DNA of 56,548 bases from Acidobacteriota bacterium. Its GTDB lineage: Bacteria > Acidobacteriota > Terriglobia > Terriglobales > Acidobacteriaceae. Made by a program: the position numbers and the translations under genes. Below, piece after piece: positions 16,118 to 23,874 of this stretch. The notes beneath the pieces were generated by a model that worked only from the letters and a program-made list of their open reading frames with translations, had not been told where the DNA came from and did no database searches. Location of the stretch: contig QIAA01000178.1 of assembly GCA_003224905.1 (NCBI GenBank), positions 1 to 56,548 of the forward strand, given 5' to 3'. How positions within the stretch are numbered: the stretch's first letter is position 1; each line of letters opens with the position of its first letter.

Positions 16118-16423
16118 GTGCCAAGCCATTTCCGCGCGCTGAACTGGCACATTACCGTTCCGGTGGCGTCATCTACCATTCTGAAAGATGTGGAATGGAT
16201 GAGCAGGGGCCGCGTGATGCTCAGCACTGGCACTCTTTATGGTGCGTTGCGGCGCTTGCTCGACCAAGGTTGGATCGAGCGATTCACGGAGGATGAAAGC
16301 CCACGCGATCGACGAGCCTATCGGCTCACATCACAGGGGCTCAGAAACCTGCAATTGGAAGTGCAACGCATGAGGCATCTGGCGAAGTTGGCTACGGCGC
16401 GTGTGGCGCGCCGCGAGGCCTGA
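16118..16423 (+). CDS. PadR-family regulator, diverged or decaying N-terminus
   Basis: The second half is plainly a PadR winged helix: ILKDVEWMSRGRVMLSTGTL, then YGALRRLLDQGWIER, the wing with SPRDRRAYRLTSQGLRNL, and a C-terminal helix. The first helix is odd: the spacing from Phe (SHFRAL) to ILKDV matches family members, but the usual leucine-rich helix and HGY turn are replaced by NWHITVPVASST. The GTG at 16118 is the best placed start but has no strong ribosome site, and the frame is open back to 15956 with implausible sequence. It ends three bases before the frameshifted membrane gene, the usual PadR/permease-prefix pairing. Both may be decaying together. Confidence 0.55.
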   Translation: MPSHFRALNWHITVPVASSTILKDVEWMSRGRVMLSTGTLYGALRRLLDQGWIERFTEDESPRDRRAYRLTSQGLRNLQLEVQRMRHLAKLATARVARREA

Positions 16424-16426
16424 TCA

Positions 16427-16935
16427 ATGGTCAATCTGTACCGTTGGCTACTCTTCCTATATCCAGCTGCTTATCGGCACGAGTTTGCCAGAGAGATGAG
16501 CTTGTGTTCTGCCAGAGTGAAGAGGCCACAACAACCGAGGGCCTCGCCAGGCGACTCGCATTTTGCGTTCGCGAGCTGTCAGGTCTGCTCTCTGGCGCGT
16601 TGCGCGAGCAGATTCGCACCCTTGTTGGCTCCTACGACTGCATTCCATTCGGGAGGATCGATATGCGTCCAGAGCTTCGCTTTCCGCGTTCCACAGTTTT
16701 TCTGATGTCGGTAATTCTTGCGGCGGTAGTGCTTGCGATCTCGAAGGCCACAAGCATTGAACTGGAATACGGAGGCACGATTGAGACGGTCTGGCCTGGG
16801 TTGCCGTGGTTTTTGGCGACCATGGTGGCCTTGGTTTTTCTTGCCGTCACAATTGTCTGGGGAATCCTGTTTGCGATGCGACGCACGGGAATGCACCGCC
16901 TCGCGAACCTGCAGAGTTGGCACGAACAGCGATAA
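16427..16935 (+). pseudogene. Permease-prefix-like membrane protein gene broken by a frameshift
   Basis: Two frames carry one protein. Frame one gives MVNLYRWLLFLYPAAYR then HEFAREM, the start of the prefix domain found before acidobacterial duplicated permeases. At about 16498 the homology jumps to the frame that reads ELVFCQSEEATTTEGLARRL, AFCVRELSGLLSGALREQIR and on to two membrane helices (STVFLMSVILAAVVLAIS; FLATMVALVFLAVTIVWGIL) and RRTGMHRLANLQSW before the stop at 16935. A one-base change near 16496-16500 therefore splits the gene. No homopolymer is present that would suggest a simple read error. The intact protein would be an inner-membrane protein of unknown role paired with a PadR repressor. 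Confidence 0.8.
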
Positions 16936-17141
16936 TTGGTCCCGTGTGTATTGGTGCAGCGGGGCGGTCAACAAGCGATGAGAACCAAGCGGGAGCAGGT
17001 GCGCGACTTCTTGGCGAGTATCCCAGAACCACCACTTGGAACGCCTGAACCGGTCCCGCGATGCGTAGATTCTGATGACATAACTCGGGGGCAACGGCGG
17101 AACAAACTCCTCTCCCTTCCTGACATCCAACCTGTTGCTAT

Positions 17142-18029
17142 ATGTTGCGTACTAGCTACGCTGTCGGAACAGTATGCGCTCTTCTACTCGCCGTCGGATG
17201 TGGTGGTGGCGGCATCGGCACTTCCAGCAACCCAAACACTCCTAGCCAGCCGCTCTTCGGGCATGTGTTTCTCGTCGTAGAAGAGAATCACAGCTACTCG
17301 GAGGTCATTGGCAATTCCGACATGCCATATCTGAACAGCTTGGCCTCGCAGTTCGGGTTGGCAACGCAGTACTATGCCAACGCTCACCCTTCGATTGGCA
17401 ATTACTTCATGCTTACCACGGGAAAAATGGAAAGCCTTGATGATGCATTTTCCGGAACCATCTCCGATGACAATATCGTTCGCGAACTAGTGAACGCTGG
17501 AAAGAGCTGGAAGTCTTACGCGGACAGTCTGCCGTCCAAGGGATACACAGGGCCCGACTCTTACCCCTATCTGAAGCATCACAATCCCTTTAGTTATCTC
17601 AGCGATGTGGTGGGCACGGGCCAGGCCGATAATTTAGTTCCGTTCACTGAATTCTTAGCAGATCTCGCATCCGGGGCGCTGCCGAATTTCTCCTTCATTG
17701 TGCCCAACGCGCTCAATGACGCGCACGACGGTTCCCTGGCCCAAGCCGATGATTGGCTCAAAAAGAACATAGACCCTCTGCTCTCCAGTTCTGCCTTCCA
17801 GGGAGATGGATTGCTGATCGTCGTATTCGACGAATCAGAAATGAACGATGTCAGCCACGGCGGCGGGCACGTTCCTGCGGTGATCGTCAGTCCGAAAGCA
17901 AAAAAGGGCTTTCAGTCGTCGACTCTGTTTCAGCATCAGAGCACGCTGCGATTGATCCTCACATCGCTCAGTATCAGCAAGTTCCCCGGAGCTTCGGCAG
18001 CGGCCACGGATATGCACGAATTTTTCTAA
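17142..18029 (+). CDS. Phosphoesterase-family lipoprotein (PF04185, acid phosphatase/phospholipase C-like)
   Basis: A 295-residue protein with a lipoprotein signal (AVGTVCALLLAVGCGGGG; lipobox LAVGC), so it is anchored in the envelope. The phosphoesterase fold is shown by HVFLVVEENHSYSEVIGN near the start (metal-site Glu/Asn), ANAHPSIGNYFMLTTG, and LLIVVFDESEMNDVSHGGGH towards the end (metal-site Asp and His). Family members hydrolyse phosphomonoesters or phospholipid head groups. A longer relative is encoded at 27.2 kb. Confidence is high for the family and low for substrate. Confidence 0.88.
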   Translation: MLRTSYAVGTVCALLLAVGCGGGGIGTSSNPNTPSQPLFGHVFLVVEENHSYSEVIGNSDMPYLNSLASQFGLATQYYANAHPSIGNYFMLTTGKMESLDDAFSGTISDDNIVRELVNAGKSWKSYADSLPSKGYTGPDSYPYLKHHNPFSYLSDVVGTGQADNLVPFTEFLADLASGALPNFSFIVPNALNDAHDGSLAQADDWLKKNIDPLLSSSAFQGDGLLIVVFDESEMNDVSHGGGHVPAVIVSPKAKKGFQSSTLFQHQSTLRLILTSLSISKFPGASAAATDMHEFF

Positions 18030-18152
18030 CGCCTTCCACAGAGATTTGCACTGTCACCGCTGCAAGTTGCTGAAAAAGATTCCCCTTAGCACTAGTTTCC
18101 TATTGCTACTGCGAAAAGAGCTACGCATAATACGCGCAGAGTTCCTATATCC

Positions 18153-19052
18153 GTGTACCGATACAGTCGAGCGGATCTACTTCGCATCTTGCGGCTCACG
18201 GCGCGTCAGTTGGCGGGTTGGGAAAAAGCCGGACTGGTTGCCGCGTCGGAGAACTACTCCTTTTTCGATCTACTGCAAATCAAAAAGGTTCGCGACTTGT
18301 GCGCGCGCAAGGTACGTCCCGCTGTGATTCGGCAGTCGCTCGAAGCCATGCAGAAGCAGGTGGCCGGAATGGAGAATCCGCTGCTCGAAGCGGGCGCGTT
18401 CATTACCGGACATCGCATCGCGTTTCGACATCAGGGCAAGGTTGTGGAGCCGATCGCTGGGCAGTTCATGTTTGATTTCTCCATACGTGAGCGCGTGCTG
18501 GCTAGCACGCCTGGACCGGTGGTCGTCAAGCCCCAACCTGAGACCGCTGACGTCGCCGAGCTCTTTTCTCGCGGGATTGCGTTGGAGGAAGACCCAAATA
18601 ACCACGCTCAGGCCATTGCCACTTACCAGCGCGTGCTGGAGCTCGACCCAAACCATGCCGCTGCCCACATAAATGTGGGGACGCTTTACTACAACCGCCA
18701 GGACTACGTTGCGGCTGAGAAGCATTACCGTCGCGCCGTCGAGATCGATCGACGCTATGCGCTGGCCTATTTTGATCTCGGTAATGTGCTCGATGAAACT
18801 GGCCGCGTGGTCGACGCCATTCAGGCATACAATACGGCACTCCAACTCGCGCCCACATACGCCGACGCGCACTACAACGTTGCGCTGGCCTATGAGAAAG
18901 TCAAAGAGCCACGCAAGGCCCTTAAGCACTGGCGGGCGTACATCAAGCTGGACACGACTGGTCCGTGGGCGGTTCACGCCCGCAATCAGATTCAGCGAAT
19001 CCTGCATGCAGACGGGCTAAAGCTTGTGTTCAGCAATGCTCGCAAGTCCTGA
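18153..19052 (+). CDS. MerR-type winged helix fused to TPR repeats
   Basis: A 299-residue cytoplasmic protein with a GTG start. Residues about 1-65 form a MerR-like HTH (YSRADLLRILRLTARQLAGW, EKAGLV, YSFFDLLQIKKVRDL), residues 66-130 are a linker with a MerR-like helix and short strands, and residues about 135-290 hold at least four TPR units (ALEEDPNNHAQAIATYQRVL, ELDPNHAAAHINVGTLYYNR, ALAYFDLGNVLDETGRVVDA, DAHYNVALAYEKVKEPRKAL). It likely senses a protein partner rather than a metal or drug. It stands alone, convergent with lpxB. The target promoter is unknown. Confidence 0.85.
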   Translation: MYRYSRADLLRILRLTARQLAGWEKAGLVAASENYSFFDLLQIKKVRDLCARKVRPAVIRQSLEAMQKQVAGMENPLLEAGAFITGHRIAFRHQGKVVEPIAGQFMFDFSIRERVLASTPGPVVVKPQPETADVAELFSRGIALEEDPNNHAQAIATYQRVLELDPNHAAAHINVGTLYYNRQDYVAAEKHYRRAVEIDRRYALAYFDLGNVLDETGRVVDAIQAYNTALQLAPTYADAHYNVALAYEKVKEPRKALKHWRAYIKLDTTGPWAVHARNQIQRILHADGLKLVFSNARKS

Positions 19053-19083
19053 TCCAGAGCGGGCAATCTAAACCGAAGAGACG

Positions 19084-20310
19084 TCAAGAAGTGGAATGTC
19101 CAGCTTTGCTGCAGTACAGCTCAAGTACGGCAGCAGCAGCTCGTTCGGCGGGATATAGTCCGTCTCGATGACTGCCGCGAAGGCCGGCTTTTACTTGGGC
19201 CAGGTTTTCGATCATCCGGTCGCGCGTGTCGCCGTCGGGAAGAATTTCTTGAAGCCTTTCCACAACATTCTTGGCCGTGAAGTTCTGCTGGACCAGTTCG
19301 GGCACGACTTCCTTGCCGGCGATTAGGTTTACCATGGCGAAATGCGGCACCTTGACGCGTGGCTTGCCCAGAACGTAAGTCAGGGCCGAGATGCGGTAGA
19401 CCATGATGAAGGGAGTACCCATAATTGCCGCTTCGACGGTGGCAGTCCCGCTTGCAATGATCCCGGCACGGGAGTGATAGAGGGCAGGCAGGGCTTCGGG
19501 GACGAGGGTAACGGTTTGGGTCCCGATCAAGGACCTCAAAAATTCTGGGTCCAGCGTGGCTGCGATCGGCAGAACGAACTCGTAGGAGCGACCGAACTGC
19601 GATGCAGCCGCGAGCATAGCGGGCAGGTTCATTCGAACTTCTTTCTGGCGGCTGCCGGGCATCAGAGTGATCCAGTGCTTTTCCGGATCAAGCTGGTGTT
19701 GTTTTGAGTATTCCTCGCGCTCGATCGCAGGACGCGGGAGGTCGGCAAGGGGATGGCCAACAAAAGTCGCGTCGATCCCGTGATCGCGAAAGAATTGCTC
19801 CTCGAAGGGAAAAATAACCAGAGCTTTGTCGACGTACTTGCGCAGGAGACGGACTCGTCCCTGCCGCCATGCCCAGAATTGCGGCGCAACGTAATACACG
19901 ACTGGAACGCCGCGTTTGTGCATTGCCCGCGCTACTCGCCAATTGAATGCCGGAGAGTCAATGACGATGGCAAGGTCGGGTTTGTGCTGGTCGGCTTCGG
20001 CAATCAGCTTGTGAAACAAGCCCCAGATTTTTGGCAGGTGCGCCAGGATTTCGGTGATGCCGACGACCGACAGATCTTCCGCATCGATGATGGTGTCGCA
20101 TCCCGCGGCGCGCATGCGTTGACCTCCGACCCCGAAGAACTCCACAGAATGTGTGGCGCGGGCGCCCTCGCCCGCGAACTCAAGCGGAGTTCGGGAGTCG
20201 GCCCCACAATCGAGAGTTCCCTCGCGAGCAGCGGTGCGCTGTAGGGCCTCTATGAGCTGCGCGCCGTACATTTCGCCGGAAGCTTCGCCCGCGGAGATAA
20301 GGATTTGCAT
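19084..20310 (-). CDS. lpxB: Lipid-A-disaccharide synthase
   Basis: LpxB joins UDP-diacylglucosamine and lipid X to make the lipid A disaccharide at the inner membrane. The start MQILISAGEASGEMYGAQLI is the family hallmark; FFGVGGQRMRAAGCDTI, DLSVVGITEILAHLPKI, DSPAFNWRVARAMHKRG, YYVAPQFWAWRQGRV and LMPGSRQKEVRMNLPAML follow. Length is 408 against about 380 usual. The surplus is mainly an insert at residues 35-53 (GTLDCGADSRTPLEF, AGEGARATHS) between ALQ and EFFG, encoded by a GC-rich palindrome, plus a short C-terminal tail. It is the last gene of a fabF, ABC exporter, lpxB run on this strand. Confidence 0.95.
   Translation of the reverse strand: MQILISAGEASGEMYGAQLIEALQRTAAREGTLDCGADSRTPLEFAGEGARATHSVEFFGVGGQRMRAAGCDTIIDAEDLSVVGITEILAHLPKIWGLFHKLIAEADQHKPDLAIVIDSPAFNWRVARAMHKRGVPVVYYVAPQFWAWRQGRVRLLRKYVDKALVIFPFEEQFFRDHGIDATFVGHPLADLPRPAIEREEYSKQHQLDPEKHWITLMPGSRQKEVRMNLPAMLAAASQFGRSYEFVLPIAATLDPEFLRSLIGTQTVTLVPEALPALYHSRAGIIASGTATVEAAIMGTPFIMVYRISALTYVLGKPRVKVPHFAMVNLIAGKEVVPELVQQNFTAKNVVERLQEILPDGDTRDRMIENLAQVKAGLRGSHRDGLYPAERAAAAVLELYCSKAGHSTS
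20151..20207. repeat. GC palindromic element inside lpxB
   Basis: On the plus strand it reads GTGTGGCGCGGGCGCCCTCG then CCCGCGAACTC..GAGTTCGGGA..CCCCACAA: nested inverted repeats (GCGGGCG..CGCCCGC; GAACTC..GAGTTC; outer GTGTGG..CCCCACA). It adds about 19 residues to LpxB in frame. A similar core lies near the end of the pcrA/uvrD gene. Confidence 0.65.
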
Positions 20311-20396
20311 TCGGCAACATTCTAATTGTGAAGAAGAATTTCGAATGTAGAAAGGATGGCAACTACAAATGGCTTGCAGATATCGCGCGCCGGCTT

Positions 20397-22391
20397 TTAG
20401 TCGTCTGCGCTGGCTGTCACCTCGGGCGCTTCGATACGGTTGGCGTTCGACTGCGCCCTCTCCGCGCCGATTTCCTGGTCCTTATACTGCAGCTGGTAGA
20501 GCTTGTAGTAAATGCCGCGATTGGCGAGCAGTTGCTGGTGGGTTCCCATCTCCCGCACCTGGCCTTTGTGCATCACGATGATTTTGTCGGCACGTTGCAC
20601 CGTTGAAAGGCGGTGCGCGATGATCACCGACGTACGCCCCTGCACCATGCGGCTGAGCGCGTCGCGAACGCGAAATTCGGTTTCTGTATCCACGCTTGAG
20701 GTAGCCTCGTCGAGAATCAGAATTTTCGGATTGTGGGCGAGAGCGCGGGCGAAGGAAATCAGCTGCTTCTGGCCGGTTGAGAGTGTGCTGCCGCGCTCGC
20801 GGACTTCTTCTTTGAAACCTCCCGGCAAGCTGCGAATAAAGTCGGCGAGGTTCACGTCTTCGGCGGCTTTCTCCACGTCTTCATCGGCGATCGATCGCGT
20901 GCCCAGACGAATGTTGCCCTCGACCGTGCCGGTGAATAGAAACGGATCCTGCAGCACTACGCCGAACCTGCGGCGCAGCTCGTTGAGCTCCATCTCTTTA
21001 ATATCCACACCATCAATCCGGATTGCGCCCTTCTGAACGTCGTAGAAGCGCATTAGCAGGGAGATGATCGTTGTCTTTCCTGCGCCAGTGTGACCCACGA
21101 TGGCGACCGTCTCGCCCGGGTCGATGGCGAAGCTCACATCGCGGAGCACCCAATCAGGCTGGGAGGCTCGTGCCGAGGCTGTCGAGCTTCGCTCGACCTG
21201 GACCCTTCGACTTTGCTCAGGGTGGGCTTGCGAGGCGCCCGTCCCTACACGGGGTTTGCCATCTCCTTCTGTGGAAATCGTGCGATAGGCAAACCAAACA
21301 TGATCGAATTCGATCCGGCCGGGACCCTGCGGTTTTTTAGTCACGGCCGGCGAGGTTATCTCAACCGGAGTATCCAGCAGCTTGAACACCCGCTCGCTGG
21401 CCGCCATGGCGGATTGCAGGATGTTGTATTTCTCACTCAGGTCCTGGATAGGGCGGAAAAATCGCTGAGCATATTGTATGAAAGCGACCAGCACGCCCAA
21501 AGTCGCGGTGCCGCGGATCACGTCATTGCCGCCGAACCAGATCACACAGGCGATGGCCGCTGCCGACAGGACTTCCACCACCGGATAATAGACAGCGTGC
21601 GCCATGATGGCGTCTTTGAAAGCGTCCATGTGCACGGCATTCACTTCAGAAAACTTATTGAAGGCCCGCTTCTCGCGATTAAAGAGCTGCAGCACGACCA
21701 TGCCGCTGACGTGCTCCTGCAGGTACGCATTGATGCGGGCAATCGCAACCCGAATGCGCCGGTAAGAATCACGAACTTTGTCGCGGAAGATTTTCGTGGC
21801 GATCCCAATCAGAGGCAGCACGGAGAACGTGATCAGTGCCAGCCTCCAGTCCATGTGCAGCATGATGGCCACAATGCCGGCCAGCACGAATACATCTTCG
21901 AAGATAGAGACCACACCGGCTGTGAACATCTCGTTCAGTGCGTCCACATCGGTGGTAACGCGAGTCACCAAGCGTCCAACTGGATTTTTGTCGTAAAAAC
22001 CAATGTGCATGCGCTGCAGGTGTCGGAAGATCTGGCTGCGCAGATCGAACATCACCTTCTGCCCGGTCCACTGCATGAAGTAGGTCTGCAGGAACTCCAG
22101 CAGGAAACTGAAGGTCAGCAAGCCCACATAGAGCGCGGCAACCTCGGCAATGCCGACCAGCGGCTGATCGCTGAGGAACCGGTCAAAAGGTGAGCGCAGG
22201 CCCGGCACCCTGACTAAATAGCGGTCTACGGCAATCTTGGTGAGATAGGGGCCAAGGACGTCGGCGCCTGACTTGATTACGATCGAGCCCAGCGCAATCG
22301 CCACCTGCCATTTGTACGGACGCAAGTAGGCCAGCAGCCGCCTCATCAGCCGGCTGTCGTACGCCTTGCCCAGTACGTCTTCTTCGTGCAT
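20397..22391 (-). CDS. MsbA-like ABC exporter (fused membrane and ATPase domains)
   Basis: A 664-residue half-transporter. There are six membrane helices in residues 1-330 (from YKWQVAIALGSIVIKSGADV onward) and an ATPase domain at 365-640 with Walker A VGHTGAGKTT, Q-loop VLQDPFLF, signature LSTGQKQLISFARAL and Walker B ILILDEATSSVD, ending in the H-loop IAHRLSTV. It is 60-80 residues longer than typical; the excess at about 375-415 comes from a palindromic insert between FAYRTIS and DWVLRDVSF. Lying between fabF and lpxB it may flip lipid A or another lipid across the inner membrane; this is inferred from context, and a drug exporter role cannot be excluded. Confidence 0.92.
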   Translation of the reverse strand: MHEEDVLGKAYDSRLMRRLLAYLRPYKWQVAIALGSIVIKSGADVLGPYLTKIAVDRYLVRVPGLRSPFDRFLSDQPLVGIAEVAALYVGLLTFSFLLEFLQTYFMQWTGQKVMFDLRSQIFRHLQRMHIGFYDKNPVGRLVTRVTTDVDALNEMFTAGVVSIFEDVFVLAGIVAIMLHMDWRLALITFSVLPLIGIATKIFRDKVRDSYRRIRVAIARINAYLQEHVSGMVVLQLFNREKRAFNKFSEVNAVHMDAFKDAIMAHAVYYPVVEVLSAAAIACVIWFGGNDVIRGTATLGVLVAFIQYAQRFFRPIQDLSEKYNILQSAMAASERVFKLLDTPVEITSPAVTKKPQGPGRIEFDHVWFAYRTISTEGDGKPRVGTGASQAHPEQSRRVQVERSSTASARASQPDWVLRDVSFAIDPGETVAIVGHTGAGKTTIISLLMRFYDVQKGAIRIDGVDIKEMELNELRRRFGVVLQDPFLFTGTVEGNIRLGTRSIADEDVEKAAEDVNLADFIRSLPGGFKEEVRERGSTLSTGQKQLISFARALAHNPKILILDEATSSVDTETEFRVRDALSRMVQGRTSVIIAHRLSTVQRADKIIVMHKGQVREMGTHQQLLANRGIYYKLYQLQYKDQEIGAERAQSNANRIEAPEVTASADD
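21181..21250 (-). repeat. In-frame palindromic element in the ABC exporter gene
   Basis: On the coding strand it begins GTGTAGGGACGGGCGCC and ends GTCGAGCGAAGCTCGACAG, the same ends and orientation as the element in recG. Between them lies an extra 30-base piece with its own Ser/Arg-rich reading (HPEQSRRV). The peptide ends VGTGA and VERSSTA match those in RecG, so the reading frame is the same. Confidence 0.75.
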
Positions 22392-22507
22392 GGATGCCTA
22401 CCTCAAAAGACTACCTTAAATAGATGGGATGGTCAGCGGCTGAGATGAAAAACCTTGCGGAATTTCCTGAATTGAGGGGTCGTTCGTCGTTAGCAACCAG
22501 GAAACAG

Positions 22508-23758
22508 TTATGCGGCTGCTCGGAGCACGAGGGCTGAGTTTTTCGAACCGAACCCCACGCAGTTGCAGATGGCATGCTCGATCTGTGCCTTGCGACCCGC
22601 ATCCGGCACATAATCCAGGTCACATTCAGGGTCAGGTGTTTCCAGATTGATAGTCGGTGCGATGCGGCCATGTTCCATCGCTACGAGAGTGGCGGCGACT
22701 CCGGCAGCTCCACTGGCGCCTTGCGCATGCCCGATCTGGGATTTTAGTGAGGACATGGGAATTCGCTCAGCACGTGCTCCCAGCGCCAGCTTCAGGGCCC
22801 GAGTCTCCACGCGGTCATTAAGTGGAGTTGAAGTGCCATGCAGGTGAACGTAGTGAATGTCTTCAGGACTGATGGCGGCATCTTCCAGAGCAAGTGTTAT
22901 GGCGCGCGCCGGTTCTTCTGGGGATTCGCTCATGCGCACACGATGGAAGGCTTCGCAGGTGGAACCATATCCTGCGACTTCGGCATAGATGCGGGCGCCT
23001 CGAGCGCGAGCGTGTTCGTAGTCTTCCAGCACGAACATCCAGGATCCTTCTGCCAGCACGAAGCCATCGCGATCGGCGGAAAATGGCCTCGAGGCGCGCT
23101 CCGGGGCGTTGTTCCAGGACTGTGTAAGAGCCCGCAACAGTGAATAGCCCTTAACGATGCCCGGTGTGATAGCCGAATCTACGCCGCCTACTAGAAACAT
23201 AGGTTGCACGCCGGCCCTGATATGGTCAAGCGCGTAACCGATCGCGTCTGTGGATGAAGTGCAGCCTGTGGTGACCACATGGCTGTAGCCGCGGAAACCA
23301 AACCGCATGCTCACTTCGCTGGGAATCGTTCCCATGGTGCCGCTGGGAATACAGAAGATGCTGACCTGCTTAACATGACCGCTATGCCAGAGCCGGTACT
23401 GCTCCTCAGAGAATTCTTGTGCTCCGCCACCTGTGCCCAGAATTACGCCGATCTCCCGCTTCTCCTCCATCGATTGTGAAGTAAGATCCACCCCAGCATC
23501 GCACAGGGCTTCCGCTCCAGCCGCAATCGCCAGTGGCACCACGCGCGAGACATGTTTGCGCTCACGTGGGTCAACCCAGGCCAGTTCGTCGAATTCGGGG
23601 ATTTCACCAGCGATGTGGACCGGCAGCGTGGAAGGGTCGAACCGCGCGATCCTCTTCACCCCGGATTTCCCCGCGAGGATGGCGCGGCAAAACGCCTCTT
23701 TCCCAATGCCATTGGGACTGACCACGCCAAATCCCGTGATGACAACTCGTGGAGTCAT
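22508..23758 (-). CDS. fabF: Beta-ketoacyl-ACP synthase II
   Basis: A 416-residue condensing enzyme that extends acyl chains on ACP with malonyl-ACP. The catalytic triad is visible: Cys166 in TTGCTSSTDAIG, His307 in HLHGTSTPLND and His344 in SQIGHAQGASG. N-terminal VVITGFGVVSPNG and the C-terminal NCVGFGSKNSALVL are standard. It is the first of three genes on this strand (fabF, ABC exporter 116 bases on, lpxB), so it may feed acyl chains to envelope lipids rather than act as the general FabF. It is divergent from hemW with a 116-base gap. Confidence 0.92.
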   Translation of the reverse strand: MTPRVVITGFGVVSPNGIGKEAFCRAILAGKSGVKRIARFDPSTLPVHIAGEIPEFDELAWVDPRERKHVSRVVPLAIAAGAEALCDAGVDLTSQSMEEKREIGVILGTGGGAQEFSEEQYRLWHSGHVKQVSIFCIPSGTMGTIPSEVSMRFGFRGYSHVVTTGCTSSTDAIGYALDHIRAGVQPMFLVGGVDSAITPGIVKGYSLLRALTQSWNNAPERASRPFSADRDGFVLAEGSWMFVLEDYEHARARGARIYAEVAGYGSTCEAFHRVRMSESPEEPARAITLALEDAAISPEDIHYVHLHGTSTPLNDRVETRALKLALGARAERIPMSSLKSQIGHAQGASGAAGVAATLVAMEHGRIAPTINLETPDPECDLDYVPDAGRKAQIEHAICNCVGFGSKNSALVLRAAA

Positions 23759-23874
23759 GACGAAAGTGAGGCAGCCATTCTAAACGTATGCTGTTCGTGT
23801 TGCTTGAACGTGGGTCTTCAACTAACTCAGCTGCCACCGGACCACTCCCCAGCGACGTGGGATAATGGGATCAA

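Noticed and set aside
21090..22193. 367-codon plus-strand frame opposite the ABC exporter
   Set aside because: It is antisense to a well-supported exporter; its sequence is His/Gln/Asp-rich without any domain, and arises from codon bias of the real gene.
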